Position numbers and translations under genes: made by a program
In this document: piece by piece, positions 47,813 to 56,405 of the stretch
How positions within the stretch are numbered: position 1 is the first letter of the stretch
Layout of the letters: every line of letters starts with the position of its first letter
Assembly (NCBI RefSeq): GCF_013760955.1
Contig: NZ_JACDUL010000001.1
Span: 314,340 to 378,339 of the forward strand
Source: Methanococcus maripaludis
GTDB lineage: Archaea > AGJL01 > Methanococci > Methanococcales > Methanococcaceae
Direction: 5' to 3'
DNA length: 64,000 nucleotides
Notes under the pieces: model-generated
Seen by the model: only the letters and a program-made list of their open reading frames with translations
Databases searched by the model: none
What the model was told of the DNA's origin: nothing

Positions 47813-48532
47813 ATGGCAAATAAAAAATCCCCGGCAGCAACATGGCCTGTTGCTAACGGTGAATATGTACTGGGTAACCCTGAAAGCTGTGTTGGAGTTA
47901 TTACGCTCGGTTCACACGGTTTGGACCAGGCTGCAGTTGACGCGGGTGCAGCTCTTTCAGGACCATGCCACACAGAAAACTTGGGAATTGAAAAAGTTGT
48001 TGCAAACTACATTTCAAATCCGAACATCAGATTTATGATAATTGCTGGATCAGAAGTTCAAGGACACATTACTGGACAATGTATCAAAGCATTATATGAA
48101 AATGGAATTGGTGACGATGGAGGTATCATCGGCGCTAAAGGAGCTATTCCTTTCATGGAAAATATAGGAAAAGAACCTGTAGAAAGACTTCAAAGACAGA
48201 TTATCGATTGTATCGATTTAATCGATGTTGAAGACACTGCAAAAATTGCAGCTGCAATTAAAAATTGCACTTCACAGGACCCTGATGCAATTGATGAAGA
48301 ACCAATGGTTGTTGATTTAGAAGGTGGCGAAGCTGTTGCCAATACCGAATCAACTTCAATGAAACCAACTTCACCAGAAATGGCGTTATTGGAAGCTAGA
48401 ATGAAAATCGTCTCTGAAAAAATGAATGAAGCTGCAATGATTGCTAAATTCAATTCAGGATACTACAATGGAAAAATCCAAGGTATTGCAATAGGCTTGT
48501 TCCTTTCAATATTAGTATTCTCATTACTCTAA
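47813..48532 (+). CDS. mtrA: Tetrahydromethanopterin S-methyltransferase subunit A (corrinoid protein)
   Basis: Carries the corrinoid that accepts the methyl group. The soluble domain (about 1-165) has [12 protein letters not shown], with H85 as the lower cobalt ligand (His84 in the Methanothermobacter protein). A linker and one C-terminal transmembrane helix (about 220-239) follow. ATG 47813 has the SD AGGAGGTG at 47799-47806; the in-frame GTG at 47804 is part of it. The next gene repeats this domain with very similar DNA. Confidence 0.97.
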   Translation: MANKKSPAATWPVANGEYVLGNPESCVGVITLGSHGLDQAAVDAGAALSGPCHTENLGIEKVVANYISNPNIRFMIIAGSEVQGHITGQCIKALYENGIGDDGGIIGAKGAIPFMENIGKEPVERLQRQIIDCIDLIDVEDTAKIAAAIKNCTSQDPDAIDEEPMVVDLEGGEAVANTESTSMKPTSPEMALLEARMKIVSEKMNEAAMIAKFNSGYYNGKIQGIAIGLFLSILVFSLL

Positions 48533-48548
48533 GGAGGAGGTGCAAACA

Positions 48549-49310
48549 ATGGCAGATAAAAAAGCCCCAGCGGCAGGATGGCCTGTTGCTACCGGTGAAT
48601 ATGTGGTCGGTAACCCTGAAAGCTGTGTTGCAGTTATTACGCTCGGTTCACACGGTTTGGACCAGGCTGCAATTGATGCAGGTGCAGCTATTTCAGGACC
48701 ATGCCACACAGAAAACTTGGGAATTGAAAAAGTTGTTGTAAACTACATTTCAAACCCGAACATCAGATTTATGATAGTTGCTGGATCAGAAGTTCAAGGA
48801 CACATTACTGGACAATGTATCGTAGCATTATATGAAAATGGAATTGGTGACGATGGAGGTATCATCGGCGCTAAAGGAGCTATTCCTTTCATGGAAAACG
48901 TAGGAAAAGAACCAGTTGGAAGACTTCAATCACAAATTGTTGAATTAATCAATTTAATTGATACAGAAGACACTGGAAAAATTTCAGCTGCGGTTAAAAG
49001 CTGTATCTCAAAAGATCCAGGAGCATTTGACGCAGAACCAATGATTATTGAATTAGACGGTGGAGGAGCTGCTGCTAGTGAAGATGAAGGAGGCCTCGTA
49101 ATTGAAGGTATCCCTACTGTAGCAGAACCAGACATTGAATCAATAAAAGCATTAAACGAAGCATTGGATTACAAAGTAGGATTGATGACAAGAGACATTG
49201 GATTAGCTTCCGGTGTTCAAACTGAAACCATTACAGGATTAATGTATGGTTCAGTATTTGCTATCGCATTAGTTGCAATCCCAATAGCTTTAAAATTCTT
49301 GATGGGGTGA
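48549..49310 (+). CDS. MtrA-like domain fused to MtrF
   Basis: 253 aa in the operon slot of mtrF. Residues 1 to about 165 copy the MtrA corrinoid domain, including H85 in [12 protein letters not shown]. After an acidic Gly/Ala/Glu linker (about 168-185), the C-terminal part ([20 protein letters not shown], then a transmembrane helix) is a normal MtrF. DNA identity to mtrA is very high over the first half, including a 73-nt block without a difference, but the second halves are unrelated. It may add a second corrinoid site to the complex or be a structural copy. ATG 48549; the GTG at 48540 lies in the SD. Confidence 0.9.
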   Translation: MADKKAPAAGWPVATGEYVVGNPESCVAVITLGSHGLDQAAIDAGAAISGPCHTENLGIEKVVVNYISNPNIRFMIVAGSEVQGHITGQCIVALYENGIGDDGGIIGAKGAIPFMENVGKEPVGRLQSQIVELINLIDTEDTGKISAAVKSCISKDPGAFDAEPMIIELDGGGAAASEDEGGLVIEGIPTVAEPDIESIKALNEALDYKVGLMTRDIGLASGVQTETITGLMYGSVFAIALVAIPIALKFLMG

Positions 49311-49314
49311 GTAA

Positions 49315-49539
49315 ATGTCTGAAATTCCAACAGTAGTCACACCAACAAAAGACTACAAAAGACTTCAAGCAAAACTCGATGAAATCGAAAACACCGTTGA
49401 AAATACCAACGCTGAAATAATCCAGAGAACCGGTAAAAAGGCAGGTAGAGACGTAGGTATTGCATACGGACTCGCAATAGGATTTATATTCGTATATGTT
49501 CTCGGAACCGTTTTACCATTATTTGACTTAATAAAATGA
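49315..49539 (+). CDS. mtrG: Tetrahydromethanopterin S-methyltransferase subunit G
   Basis: 74 aa: N-terminal helical part (about 1-48, DYKRLQAKLDEIENTVEN) and one C-terminal transmembrane helix (about 50-70). Starts 4 bp after the previous stop, with the SD GGGGTGAGTAA formed from the end of that gene. Confidence 0.93.
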   Translation: MSEIPTVVTPTKDYKRLQAKLDEIENTVENTNAEIIQRTGKKAGRDVGIAYGLAIGFIFVYVLGTVLPLFDLIK

Positions 49540-49563
49540 GATAGCCTAAACAGAGGTGGAATA

Positions 49564-50523
49564 ATGTTTAGATTTGACAAAGAACAGATGATTATTGAGT
49601 TCGCTGGTGCAAAATTCGGTGGACAGCCAGGAGAATGTCCAACAGCATTATCCGGTACAATTTTCTACGCAAGACACAAAATTGTAGAAGACGCTAAAAA
49701 AGGTATCTTTGATAAGAAAGCTGCTGAAGCTTTAATCAACAAACAAGCTGAAATGCAAGACATTACAGGAAACTCCGCATTCGTGCAAGTTTTCGGCGGT
49801 ACTGAAGAAGCGTTAGTTAACTACATTGATTTCGTTTCCGAAGTATGGGAAGGTCCAATGTTACTTGACTCAACATCCGGTAAAGCAAGAATGGCTGCTG
49901 CAAACAGAGCTACAGAAGCAGGATACGCAAATCAGTGTATCTACAACTCAATTAACGTTGCTGCAGAAGATGAAGAAATTGAAAACTTAACAAACAGTGA
50001 TGTTGAAGCTTCAATCGTTTTATGTTTCGACCCAATGGACCCATCCGTTGGAGGTAAATTAAACGTATTAAACGATGGTGGTAAAACAAAAGACATCGGT
50101 ATGTTAGAACTTGCAGAAAAAGCAGGTATCAAATACCCACTCATCGACGTTGCAGTAACCCCAATGGGTAACGGTGCAGGTCACGCTGTTAGAGCTGCTT
50201 TTGCAGTTAAAGCAAAACTCGGTTTACCAGTAGGTAGCGGTATTCACAACGTACCTTCAGCATGGGACTGGCTTAGAGAATTCAGAAAAGGATTAAGAGA
50301 AGAAGGAAAAGACCAGTTATCAAAAGACGTACACCACGTATGCGATATCGGTGCAAACATTGTACAAACAATGACTTCAGGAGATTTCGTTTTATACGGT
50401 CCAATCGATAACTCTGAACTCGCATTCCCTGCAGTTGCAATGACAGATATGATCATCGCAGAAACCGCAAAAGAAATGGGAACAGTACCCGTTGCAGAAC
50501 ACCCATTAAACAAATTAATTTAA
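49564..50523 (+). CDS. mtrH: Tetrahydromethanopterin S-methyltransferase subunit H
   Basis: Soluble methyltransferase subunit that transfers the methyl group from tetrahydromethanopterin to the MtrA corrinoid. 319 aa TIM barrel of the pterin methyltransferase type: FGGQPGECPTALSGTIFYAR (about 18-37), LLDSTSGKARMAAANRA near residue 101-117, and IVLCFDPMDPSVGG near 153-166. SD AGAGGTGGAATA. Last gene of the operon; a T-rich run follows. Confidence 0.97.
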   Translation: MFRFDKEQMIIEFAGAKFGGQPGECPTALSGTIFYARHKIVEDAKKGIFDKKAAEALINKQAEMQDITGNSAFVQVFGGTEEALVNYIDFVSEVWEGPMLLDSTSGKARMAAANRATEAGYANQCIYNSINVAAEDEEIENLTNSDVEASIVLCFDPMDPSVGGKLNVLNDGGKTKDIGMLELAEKAGIKYPLIDVAVTPMGNGAGHAVRAAFAVKAKLGLPVGSGIHNVPSAWDWLREFRKGLREEGKDQLSKDVHHVCDIGANIVQTMTSGDFVLYGPIDNSELAFPAVAMTDMIIAETAKEMGTVPVAEHPLNKLI

Positions 50524-50563
50524 TTAATTTGTTTTCTCTTTTATTTTGTAAAATAATATTCTA

Positions 50564-50603
50564 AAATTTAAATATACAAATTATAATTTATAAAAAAATA
50601 AAA
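50564..50603 (-). repeat. Convergent-junction A+T-rich element, copy 4 (inverted)
   Basis: Read on the minus strand: a T-run (TTTTTTATTTTTTTAT) followed by AATTTGTATATTTAAATTTT, as in the other three copies but without the TTAA before it. It lies between mtrH and the convergent 178-aa gene, here oriented with the minus-strand gene. Confidence 0.5.
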
Positions 50604-50607
50604 AAAG

Positions 50608-51144
50608 TTAATTATCAGTAAATTTCCATATTACAGAAAATTCTTTCAATGCAGCAGTTATTTTCTCTTTTACGCCTTCAATAAGAACTTTTTGGTTATC
50701 TTCATGACTTAATTCAAATATTACGCCGTTGCACTCGCTAAGTTCTCCAAGAACTTCTATATGAACTTCTACCGGCATAGTTACCCTTATTGTTTCAGAA
50801 CTTTTCTTTCGTTTAACTTCTGTATTAAAAGTATTCTGTTTCAATGGAAATTCAAGATCAATCTCATTTCTCAATGCCTGACCCATTTTGATCAAATATT
50901 CTTTTGAAGTATCTGGATCTGAAAGTCCAAACAAAATTACCTGTATTTTAGAGATTTCTTTTTCGGCATCCCTTAAAACTTCAAAATTTGCGTGTTCGTC
51001 AAGTAAATAATAGGTAATTATACTATTTGCCATCCTGAGTTTTGAGTAAACGTCTTCAGGAAGTGGCTTTACTTTAGAAACTTTTGATGCCAGTTCATTC
51101 AAGATTACCCACTGTTTATCAATCCCCTTGGCATCCTTCATCAT
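50608..51144 (-). CDS. Uncharacterised archaeal protein, 178 aa (possibly DUF2096)
   Basis: A soluble two-part protein: helical N-terminus (about 1-100) and a basic-to-acidic C-terminal part with IRVTMPVEVHIEVLGEL (about 119-135), which looks like a small alpha-beta domain. I think of the archaeal DUF2096 group but cannot confirm it. The gene overlaps the preceding one by 26 bp; SD GAGAGG lies inside that gene. Last of a four-gene operon. Confidence 0.68.
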   Translation of the reverse strand: MMKDAKGIDKQWVILNELASKVSKVKPLPEDVYSKLRMANSIITYYLLDEHANFEVLRDAEKEISKIQVILFGLSDPDTSKEYLIKMGQALRNEIDLEFPLKQNTFNTEVKRKKSSETIRVTMPVEVHIEVLGELSECNGVIFELSHEDNQKVLIEGVKEKITAALKEFSVIWKFTDN

Positions 51145-51427
51145 TCATCCTCTCGACATATTTTTTAATTATTTCTTCTGAATTGTGGTTCAATACTGCA
51201 CCGTATCTTTCCACGTCTGCCTTTATTTTTTCAATATCCGTATCTGGATCTACAAAATAAGCCTGATAGCTGGTAGTTCCTTCAATATTAAGTATTGCCA
51301 CATTTTGAGTGGGATCAAGTTCCCTGTTATCATAAGACGCCCTGACACGAACACTTCCAGAAACTTCAGATTTCAAAGCTTCTTCCACAGTTATGATCGA
51401 TATCAATTTTGCAGTGAATTTTACCAA
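51119..51427 (-). CDS. Uncharacterised archaeal protein, 102 aa (possibly DUF749)
   Basis: Alternating hydrophobic strands in the first 60 residues (FTAKLISIITVEEALKSEV, VAILNIEGTTSYQAYFV) suggest a small beta-rich domain. A helical tail ends with a single Cys. Size and pattern recall DUF749; not certain. TTG start at 51427 with SD GGGTG, then ATAGA. Third gene of the operon. Confidence 0.68.
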   Translation of the reverse strand: MVKFTAKLISIITVEEALKSEVSGSVRVRASYDNRELDPTQNVAILNIEGTTSYQAYFVDPDTDIEKIKADVERYGAVLNHNSEEIIKKYVERMNDEGCQGD

Positions 51428-51437
51428 TCTATCACCC

Positions 51438-52193
51438 TCAAATATGGTATAACCTCTTTGTGTTATTGTATATAATTTTAGTGATTTCGTCTAAGGAATA
51501 TTCATCCTTTTTTAATTCCCATATCGATTCAATAACCTTTATTACATTTTTTGGTTCATTTTTTTCACCTTTTATCGGTGAAAGATAAGGACTATCTGTT
51601 TCTACGACTATATTTTCAAGATTAAGATTTTTAACAAGATTTTTATGATGATCTGAAAAACATACCAACGTAGAGTATGAAATAAAATTGCCGTTTTCGA
51701 CCAATTCTCTCGCAAGTTCTAGCGAACCGCTGTAACAATGATACATTGAAACTGAATCATTCTTTAAAATTTCATAAGAACGCTCTTCCATACCCCTTGC
51801 ATGAATTACTACGGGCTTATTTAATTCTTCAGCGAGTTTTATAAATTTTTTAAATATAATTTCCTGTCTTTCGATATTTTTGGTATCAAAATCAAGCCCT
51901 ATTTCACCAACTGCTAAAATATCCTTTTCTTTTGATTGAATAAATCTATAAACTTTGTCAATTGCATTATCCTCTGCATTAACCCTTCCAGGGTGGTATC
52001 CAAGAGTTATGTACATTCCATATTTATCTTTTAATTCAACAGCCCTCCTGCAACTGCCCAAATTCGTACCACTTGTTACCATCTGCACTTTTTCATCAAA
52101 TGCCCTTTTTATGACCTCTTCACGGCATTTGTTGAGTGACTTATCTTCAACGTGACAGTGGGAATCTATATACTTAAAATCATCTAAATTCAT
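51438..52193 (-). CDS. TatD-family metal-dependent hydrolase
   Basis: TatD-type DNase (amidohydrolase fold), 251 aa. Metal-binding motif YIDSHCHVED (about 9-18); AVGEIGLDFDTKNIERQ near 95-111; VVIHARGMEE near 128; and VETDSPYLSP near 195-204 all carry the conserved His, Glu and Asp. In other organisms TatD enzymes act as 3'-5' exonucleases in DNA repair. SD GGTG-TTTTC-ATG; it follows the membrane gene by 8 bp. Confidence 0.88.
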   Translation of the reverse strand: MNLDDFKYIDSHCHVEDKSLNKCREEVIKRAFDEKVQMVTSGTNLGSCRRAVELKDKYGMYITLGYHPGRVNAEDNAIDKVYRFIQSKEKDILAVGEIGLDFDTKNIERQEIIFKKFIKLAEELNKPVVIHARGMEERSYEILKNDSVSMYHCYSGSLELARELVENGNFISYSTLVCFSDHHKNLVKNLNLENIVVETDSPYLSPIKGEKNEPKNVIKVIESIWELKKDEYSLDEITKIIYNNTKRLYHI

Positions 52194-52201
52194 GAAAACA
52201 C

Positions 52202-53146
52202 CTAACCCATAAGTAAAAACCCGATTATCAAGATATCTAAAACTATTGTAACACTCGAATTTAAAAGTATTATTTTAGTACCTCTTTTTGAACCGAACAA
52301 TGAAAAATGAAGCGGAATTGAATGTTTTACAGACCTTGTAGAAAAGGCCACAATATTTCCAAATATAAGCCCGATTAAAACCTCATTTGGAGTCAATGAA
52401 CCGTCATTTAAGAAAGTTCCTGCCATTACCATTGCAGCTGAAACATTTATTATCTCGGTTATTGCTAAAATTCCAGTATTTGGATTTAAATTAAAAATAT
52501 CCGTTACAGGCATTACGATTATAGAAAATATACTAAAAAATCCGGTTTTTGACATATACAAAACCAAAAACATAGAAACAAACATCACTGGAACAAACCT
52601 TCTTGCAAATTTAAACGTTTTTTCAAATGGACTCGTTTTATTATTTTTATTCTTTTTATTATTCAACTGATTTTGTACTTTTCTTTCGTCTTTGCTTGAA
52701 ATCATGAGAAGAATTGAGAGTCCCAGAATACTTTTTGTAAATGCAATTAAAAGCCTTAAAATTACATAAATTATACCCGTATACCCTAAAATAGGTATAA
52801 CTACTGGGACGTAGTACGTTATCATGTGTGATAATACTGCAGGAAATGAATTTGCGAGGGTTCCTGCCAAAACTTCTGTTTCGGTTAATTCTTTTTCAGT
52901 TATTCCATCTGCAAGCATTGTGTATCCCACAGTTGGACTGAAAAATGAAATTAATATCGAAGAAACTAAAAAACTGTTTAAATTAAGTTTTTGGGTTAAT
53001 GGTAAAGCGCGGTTTGAAATTTTTTCTAAAAGTCCCTTGTTTACAAAATAATTCACGATATATATGGTTAAAAGTACAACTGCGGAAATCCTCAATGTAT
53101 ATAAAAAAGAACTGTAAAAGGCCTCTGCAAGTAAGGTACCATCCAA
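52202..53146 (-). CDS. Nucleoside-recognition/gate-domain membrane protein
   Basis: About eight to nine transmembrane helices. Two gate-like segments (SFFSPTVGYTMLADG near 65-79; EIINVSAAMVMAGTFLNDGS near 239-258) fit the nucleoside recognition domain found in nucleoside transporters, FeoB and spore proteins. A basic/Asn-rich cytoplasmic loop (KVQNQLNNKKNKNNK, about 157-171) splits the halves. TTG start at 53146 with GGTG-ATAAT spacing. First in the operon with tatD. The substrate is unknown. Confidence 0.75.
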   Translation of the reverse strand: MDGTLLAEAFYSSFLYTLRISAVVLLTIYIVNYFVNKGLLEKISNRALPLTQKLNLNSFLVSSILISFFSPTVGYTMLADGITEKELTETEVLAGTLANSFPAVLSHMITYYVPVVIPILGYTGIIYVILRLLIAFTKSILGLSILLMISSKDERKVQNQLNNKKNKNNKTSPFEKTFKFARRFVPVMFVSMFLVLYMSKTGFFSIFSIIVMPVTDIFNLNPNTGILAITEIINVSAAMVMAGTFLNDGSLTPNEVLIGLIFGNIVAFSTRSVKHSIPLHFSLFGSKRGTKIILLNSSVTIVLDILIIGFLLMG

Positions 53147-53207
53147 ATTATCACCGGGTAAAATAATAAATATAATCTAGTGTAATTTTGATTATACTAA
53201 TTCCCCA

Positions 53208-53216
53208 ATATATAAC
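53208..53216 (+). promoter_or_regulatory. TATA box for the 99-aa gene, leaderless type
   Basis: ATATATAAC is centred about 23 bp before the ATG at 53235. Since archaeal transcription starts 22-27 bp after the TATA centre, the mRNA would begin at or next to the start codon. Confidence 0.45.
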
Positions 53217-53234
53217 CTGTTGCATGGTTTTAAA

Positions 53235-53531
53235 ATGATACTCAACGAAAAATCCAACGTAAATGACCTCAAAAGACGCCTAAATATTATAAACAGAACT
53301 GAAAAATTAGAAATCGAATCTAAAATAGATGAAATTGGAAAAAAATGGCAAAAAATAATCGAAGAAACCAAAAGTGATTTCGAACTCACTTCAATTTTGA
53401 ATTTAATCGATTTTAGAAAGGAAAAACTAATATCAGAAGTTTCTAAAAAAGAGATTTCTGAAAAAGATAAAGAACTACTGGTTGCTAAAATTTATGAAAT
53501 AAGGCAGAATTTAGAAATTATAAAAAAATAA
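53235..53531 (+). CDS. Uncharacterised coiled-coil protein, 99 aa
   Basis: Highly charged, almost wholly helical (Lys, Glu, Ile, Leu) without Cys or Pro; likely coiled coil. I do not recognise a family. I prefer ATG 53235 over the in-frame TTG at 53220: neither has an SD, and the TATA box spacing suits a leaderless start at 53235. It stands alone between divergent and convergent neighbours. Coding bias looks normal for this genome. Confidence 0.6.
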   Translation: MILNEKSNVNDLKRRLNIINRTEKLEIESKIDEIGKKWQKIIEETKSDFELTSILNLIDFRKEKLISEVSKKEISEKDKELLVAKIYEIRQNLEIIKK

Positions 53532-53560
53532 TTGAATAGGTAATATTAAATAAATCAAAT

Positions 53561-54190
<630 letters not shown>

Positions 54191-54195
54191 TTAAA

Positions 54196-55308
54196 TCACC
54201 CATTGTTTATTTTTGAAATGCTTTCGCATAGGTATTCAAAATCTTCCTTTTTATTTTCTGCGGTTATACTTACTCTTATTCGTTCAGAACCTTTTTTAAC
54301 GGTCGGATAACGAATTCCAACACAAAATATCTTGTAATTTAAAAGTTCTTCTGAAATTTTTATCGATTTTTCCCCGAATAAAAATGGATATATTGGAGTA
54401 ATCTTTTCTTCCAGAATAAATCCTGAAGATTTAAAGATTTTGTTTGCAATATCGATATTTTTAGATAATTTATCCGTTAATTCACCTGATTTTATCAATT
54501 CAAAAGATTTAATACTCGCAGAAATTACTGCTGGAGGAAGTGCTGTTGAATAAATAAAACTTCTTGAAGTATTTATCAAATAATCGATTAATTCTTCAAT
54601 GCCAGTTACAAATCCACCAACCGTTCCAACTGCTTTTGAAAGGGTTCCTATTTGAATAATATTGTCAGTAGGTTTTATTTTGAAATGATGAAGTGTTCCT
54701 TTTCCCCCGCCCAAAACACCGGTTCCGTGTGCATCATCAAGTATCAAAACTGCATTATATTCGTCTGCTATTTTTTTTAATTTGTCTACTTGTGCAATAT
54801 CTCCATCCATACTGAATACTGCATCGGTTACAATGAATTTATTTTCATAATTTCGGTTTTCTTCCAAAATTTCGATTAAATTTGAAATATTATTGTGCGG
54901 ATAAATTTTTTTGTCAGCCCTTGAAAGTCGTATTCCATCAACTATTGATGCGTGATTTAATTCATCGCTCAAAATTAAATCTCCTTTTTTACAGAGTGAA
55001 CTTATAACTCCCAAATTTGCGCCATATCCTGAAGAATAAACCAGCGATTTTTCAGTTTCTTTGAACTTAGAAATTGTTTCTTCAAGTTTTTCATGGTTTA
55101 CGTTTCCAGAAGTTAATCTTGAACCTGTTGCCCCCGCACCGTATTTTAATCCATCATCGTATGCATTAATTACTTCTTTATTTTTTGATAAACCCAAATA
55201 ATCATTCGTAGAGAAGTTTAGTTCAATACCTACTTCCCCCCTTAATTTTCTATAGAGGTTTTGATGTTTTATCAAATCAAGCTCTTTTTTTAAGTTTTTC
55301 CGAAACAT
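54196..55308 (-). CDS. bioF: 8-Amino-7-oxononanoate synthase
   Basis: PLP enzyme condensing pimeloyl-CoA with alanine in biotin synthesis. 370 aa; NDYLGLSKNKEV (about 35-46), GAGATGSRLTSGN near 57-69, DDAHGTGVLGGGKG near 192-205, and the PLP lysine in GTLSKAVGTVGGF near 221-233. SD GGTG-CGTTT-ATG. The alternative, 2-amino-3-ketobutyrate CoA ligase, is unlikely given bioW and bioD on either side. Confidence 0.93.
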   Translation of the reverse strand: MFRKNLKKELDLIKHQNLYRKLRGEVGIELNFSTNDYLGLSKNKEVINAYDDGLKYGAGATGSRLTSGNVNHEKLEETISKFKETEKSLVYSSGYGANLGVISSLCKKGDLILSDELNHASIVDGIRLSRADKKIYPHNNISNLIEILEENRNYENKFIVTDAVFSMDGDIAQVDKLKKIADEYNAVLILDDAHGTGVLGGGKGTLHHFKIKPTDNIIQIGTLSKAVGTVGGFVTGIEELIDYLINTSRSFIYSTALPPAVISASIKSFELIKSGELTDKLSKNIDIANKIFKSSGFILEEKITPIYPFLFGEKSIKISEELLNYKIFCVGIRYPTVKKGSERIRVSITAENKKEDFEYLCESISKINNG

Positions 55309-55316
55309 AAACGCAC

Positions 55317-56051
55317 CTAATAAACAATAACCGGCATGTTTTCAAGCTTATCATATAATTCATCGATTTTTGAATTTTCAACAAAAAATACTCTTCCGCC
55401 AACTTCGCCATTACCTTTAAGATTTAAAATTCTAAAATATCCATCTTTAGTTGCAATATAACCTGTCGTATATGAAAAATTATCAGATGTGCAGAGTTCT
55501 GAAATTACACCACAGTTTACAACTTTTGTTGCAATTGCGATTGCATCGACAGTCCTTTCAGATAATGAGCTATTCCCCAATATTTTTTCGGATAATTCAT
55601 CTGTTGTATCAATGTTTTTTACACGAATTCCCCGATTTGAATCAGTTTCGAGCCGATTTCCATCCAGATCCAAAATTGCGGCTCCACGCATATTTCCTTC
55701 GTCAATTATTTTAAATGCAAAATCAATCAATTCATCGATTTTTTCGATGTCTTTTCCATTCTTTAAATAATATTTTTCCAGTTCATTTTTCAAAAGATTC
55801 CTTGCAATAACCCTTGAAGTCTCTTTTGAAGTTGAATGAACTGTTTTTATTTCAAGATGTTTTAAATTATTTATTTTTTCTGTAACTTTTTCTATCTTTA
55901 AATTTATGAAATCTGGAACGCCATTTTCATGACCCATTGCACGTTTTATCAGTTCTGAAGAAATTTCTTCAATTTTTTCTTCCGTAACTAATCTTTCAGC
56001 TCCCGAAACATGTTTTCCGTTTCTTGAAGCTCTCATTTTTAAACTAAACAT
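55317..56051 (-). CDS. bioW: 6-Carboxyhexanoate-CoA ligase (pimeloyl-CoA synthetase)
   Basis: Makes pimeloyl-CoA from pimelate and CoA. 244 aa; the N-terminus [20 protein letters not shown] is diagnostic for Bio[12 protein letters not shown] (about 140-150) and [15 protein letters not shown] near the end also fit. The SD is weak and the start may be leaderless. First gene of the bio operon. bioA and bioB are not in the window. Confidence 0.93.
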   Translation of the reverse strand: MFSLKMRASRNGKHVSGAERLVTEEKIEEISSELIKRAMGHENGVPDFINLKIEKVTEKINNLKHLEIKTVHSTSKETSRVIARNLLKNELEKYYLKNGKDIEKIDELIDFAFKIIDEGNMRGAAILDLDGNRLETDSNRGIRVKNIDTTDELSEKILGNSSLSERTVDAIAIATKVVNCGVISELCTSDNFSYTTGYIATKDGYFRILNLKGNGEVGGRVFFVENSKIDELYDKLENMPVIVY

Positions 56052-56189
56052 TTTTTAATCACTTACTTCTTGCTTAAATATAGATTAATTTTTTTGTATT
56101 TATCATTATCGATAATTATAATAAAGACGGCCAATCTGTCATTATTTTTCATTAAAAACATCTATCACGATTTATAATGAGCAAATATC

Positions 56190-56198
56190 TATATATAT
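56190..56198 (+). promoter_or_regulatory. TATA box of the 51-aa membrane peptide gene
   Basis: TATATATAT at 56190-56198, about 40 bp before the ATG. This predicts a leader of about 15 nt that just holds the SD AAGGTGAAATT. Confidence 0.55.
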
Positions 56199-56236
56199 GG
56201 GGTAGATTATAGTAATATCCAACAGAAGGTGAAATT

Positions 56237-56392
56237 ATGATAAATACTAAAGTTAAAACAACGGATGTAGAACTTACAGAAATCAACGAAATTTCAAATG
56301 ACCTTAAAAGGCCATACAGAGGAAACAATACTATAAAATACGCAGCTTACGCATTTAACATCGTTGTAATCGCATCCATAGTTTTACACTAA
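56237..56392 (+). CDS. Tail-anchored small membrane protein, 51 aa
   Basis: A short gene of 51 codons ending TAA. A strong SD (GGTG, then AAATT, then ATG) and a strong TATA box support it. The soluble N-terminal part (about 1-33, MINTKVKTTDVELTEINE) is charged. The last 17 residues (YAAYAFNIVVIASIVLH) form one membrane helix, giving an N-in tail-anchored topology. I compared it mentally with archaeal SecE and Sec61-beta and saw no convincing match. It is convergent with elp3, ending 14 bp away. Confidence 0.6.
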   Translation: MINTKVKTTDVELTEINEISNDLKRPYRGNNTIKYAAYAFNIVVIASIVLH

Positions 56393-56405
56393 TTTAAAAA
56401 AGAAA

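Noticed and set aside
29125-50603. The four junction elements as a mobile element or CRISPR-type repeat
   Set aside because: Copies are thousands of bases apart, lack terminal inverted repeats and target-site duplications, and always sit at gene ends.
56237-56392. SecE or Sec61-beta identity for the 51-aa membrane peptide
   Set aside because: The sizes are similar but the cytoplasmic motifs of both families are absent.
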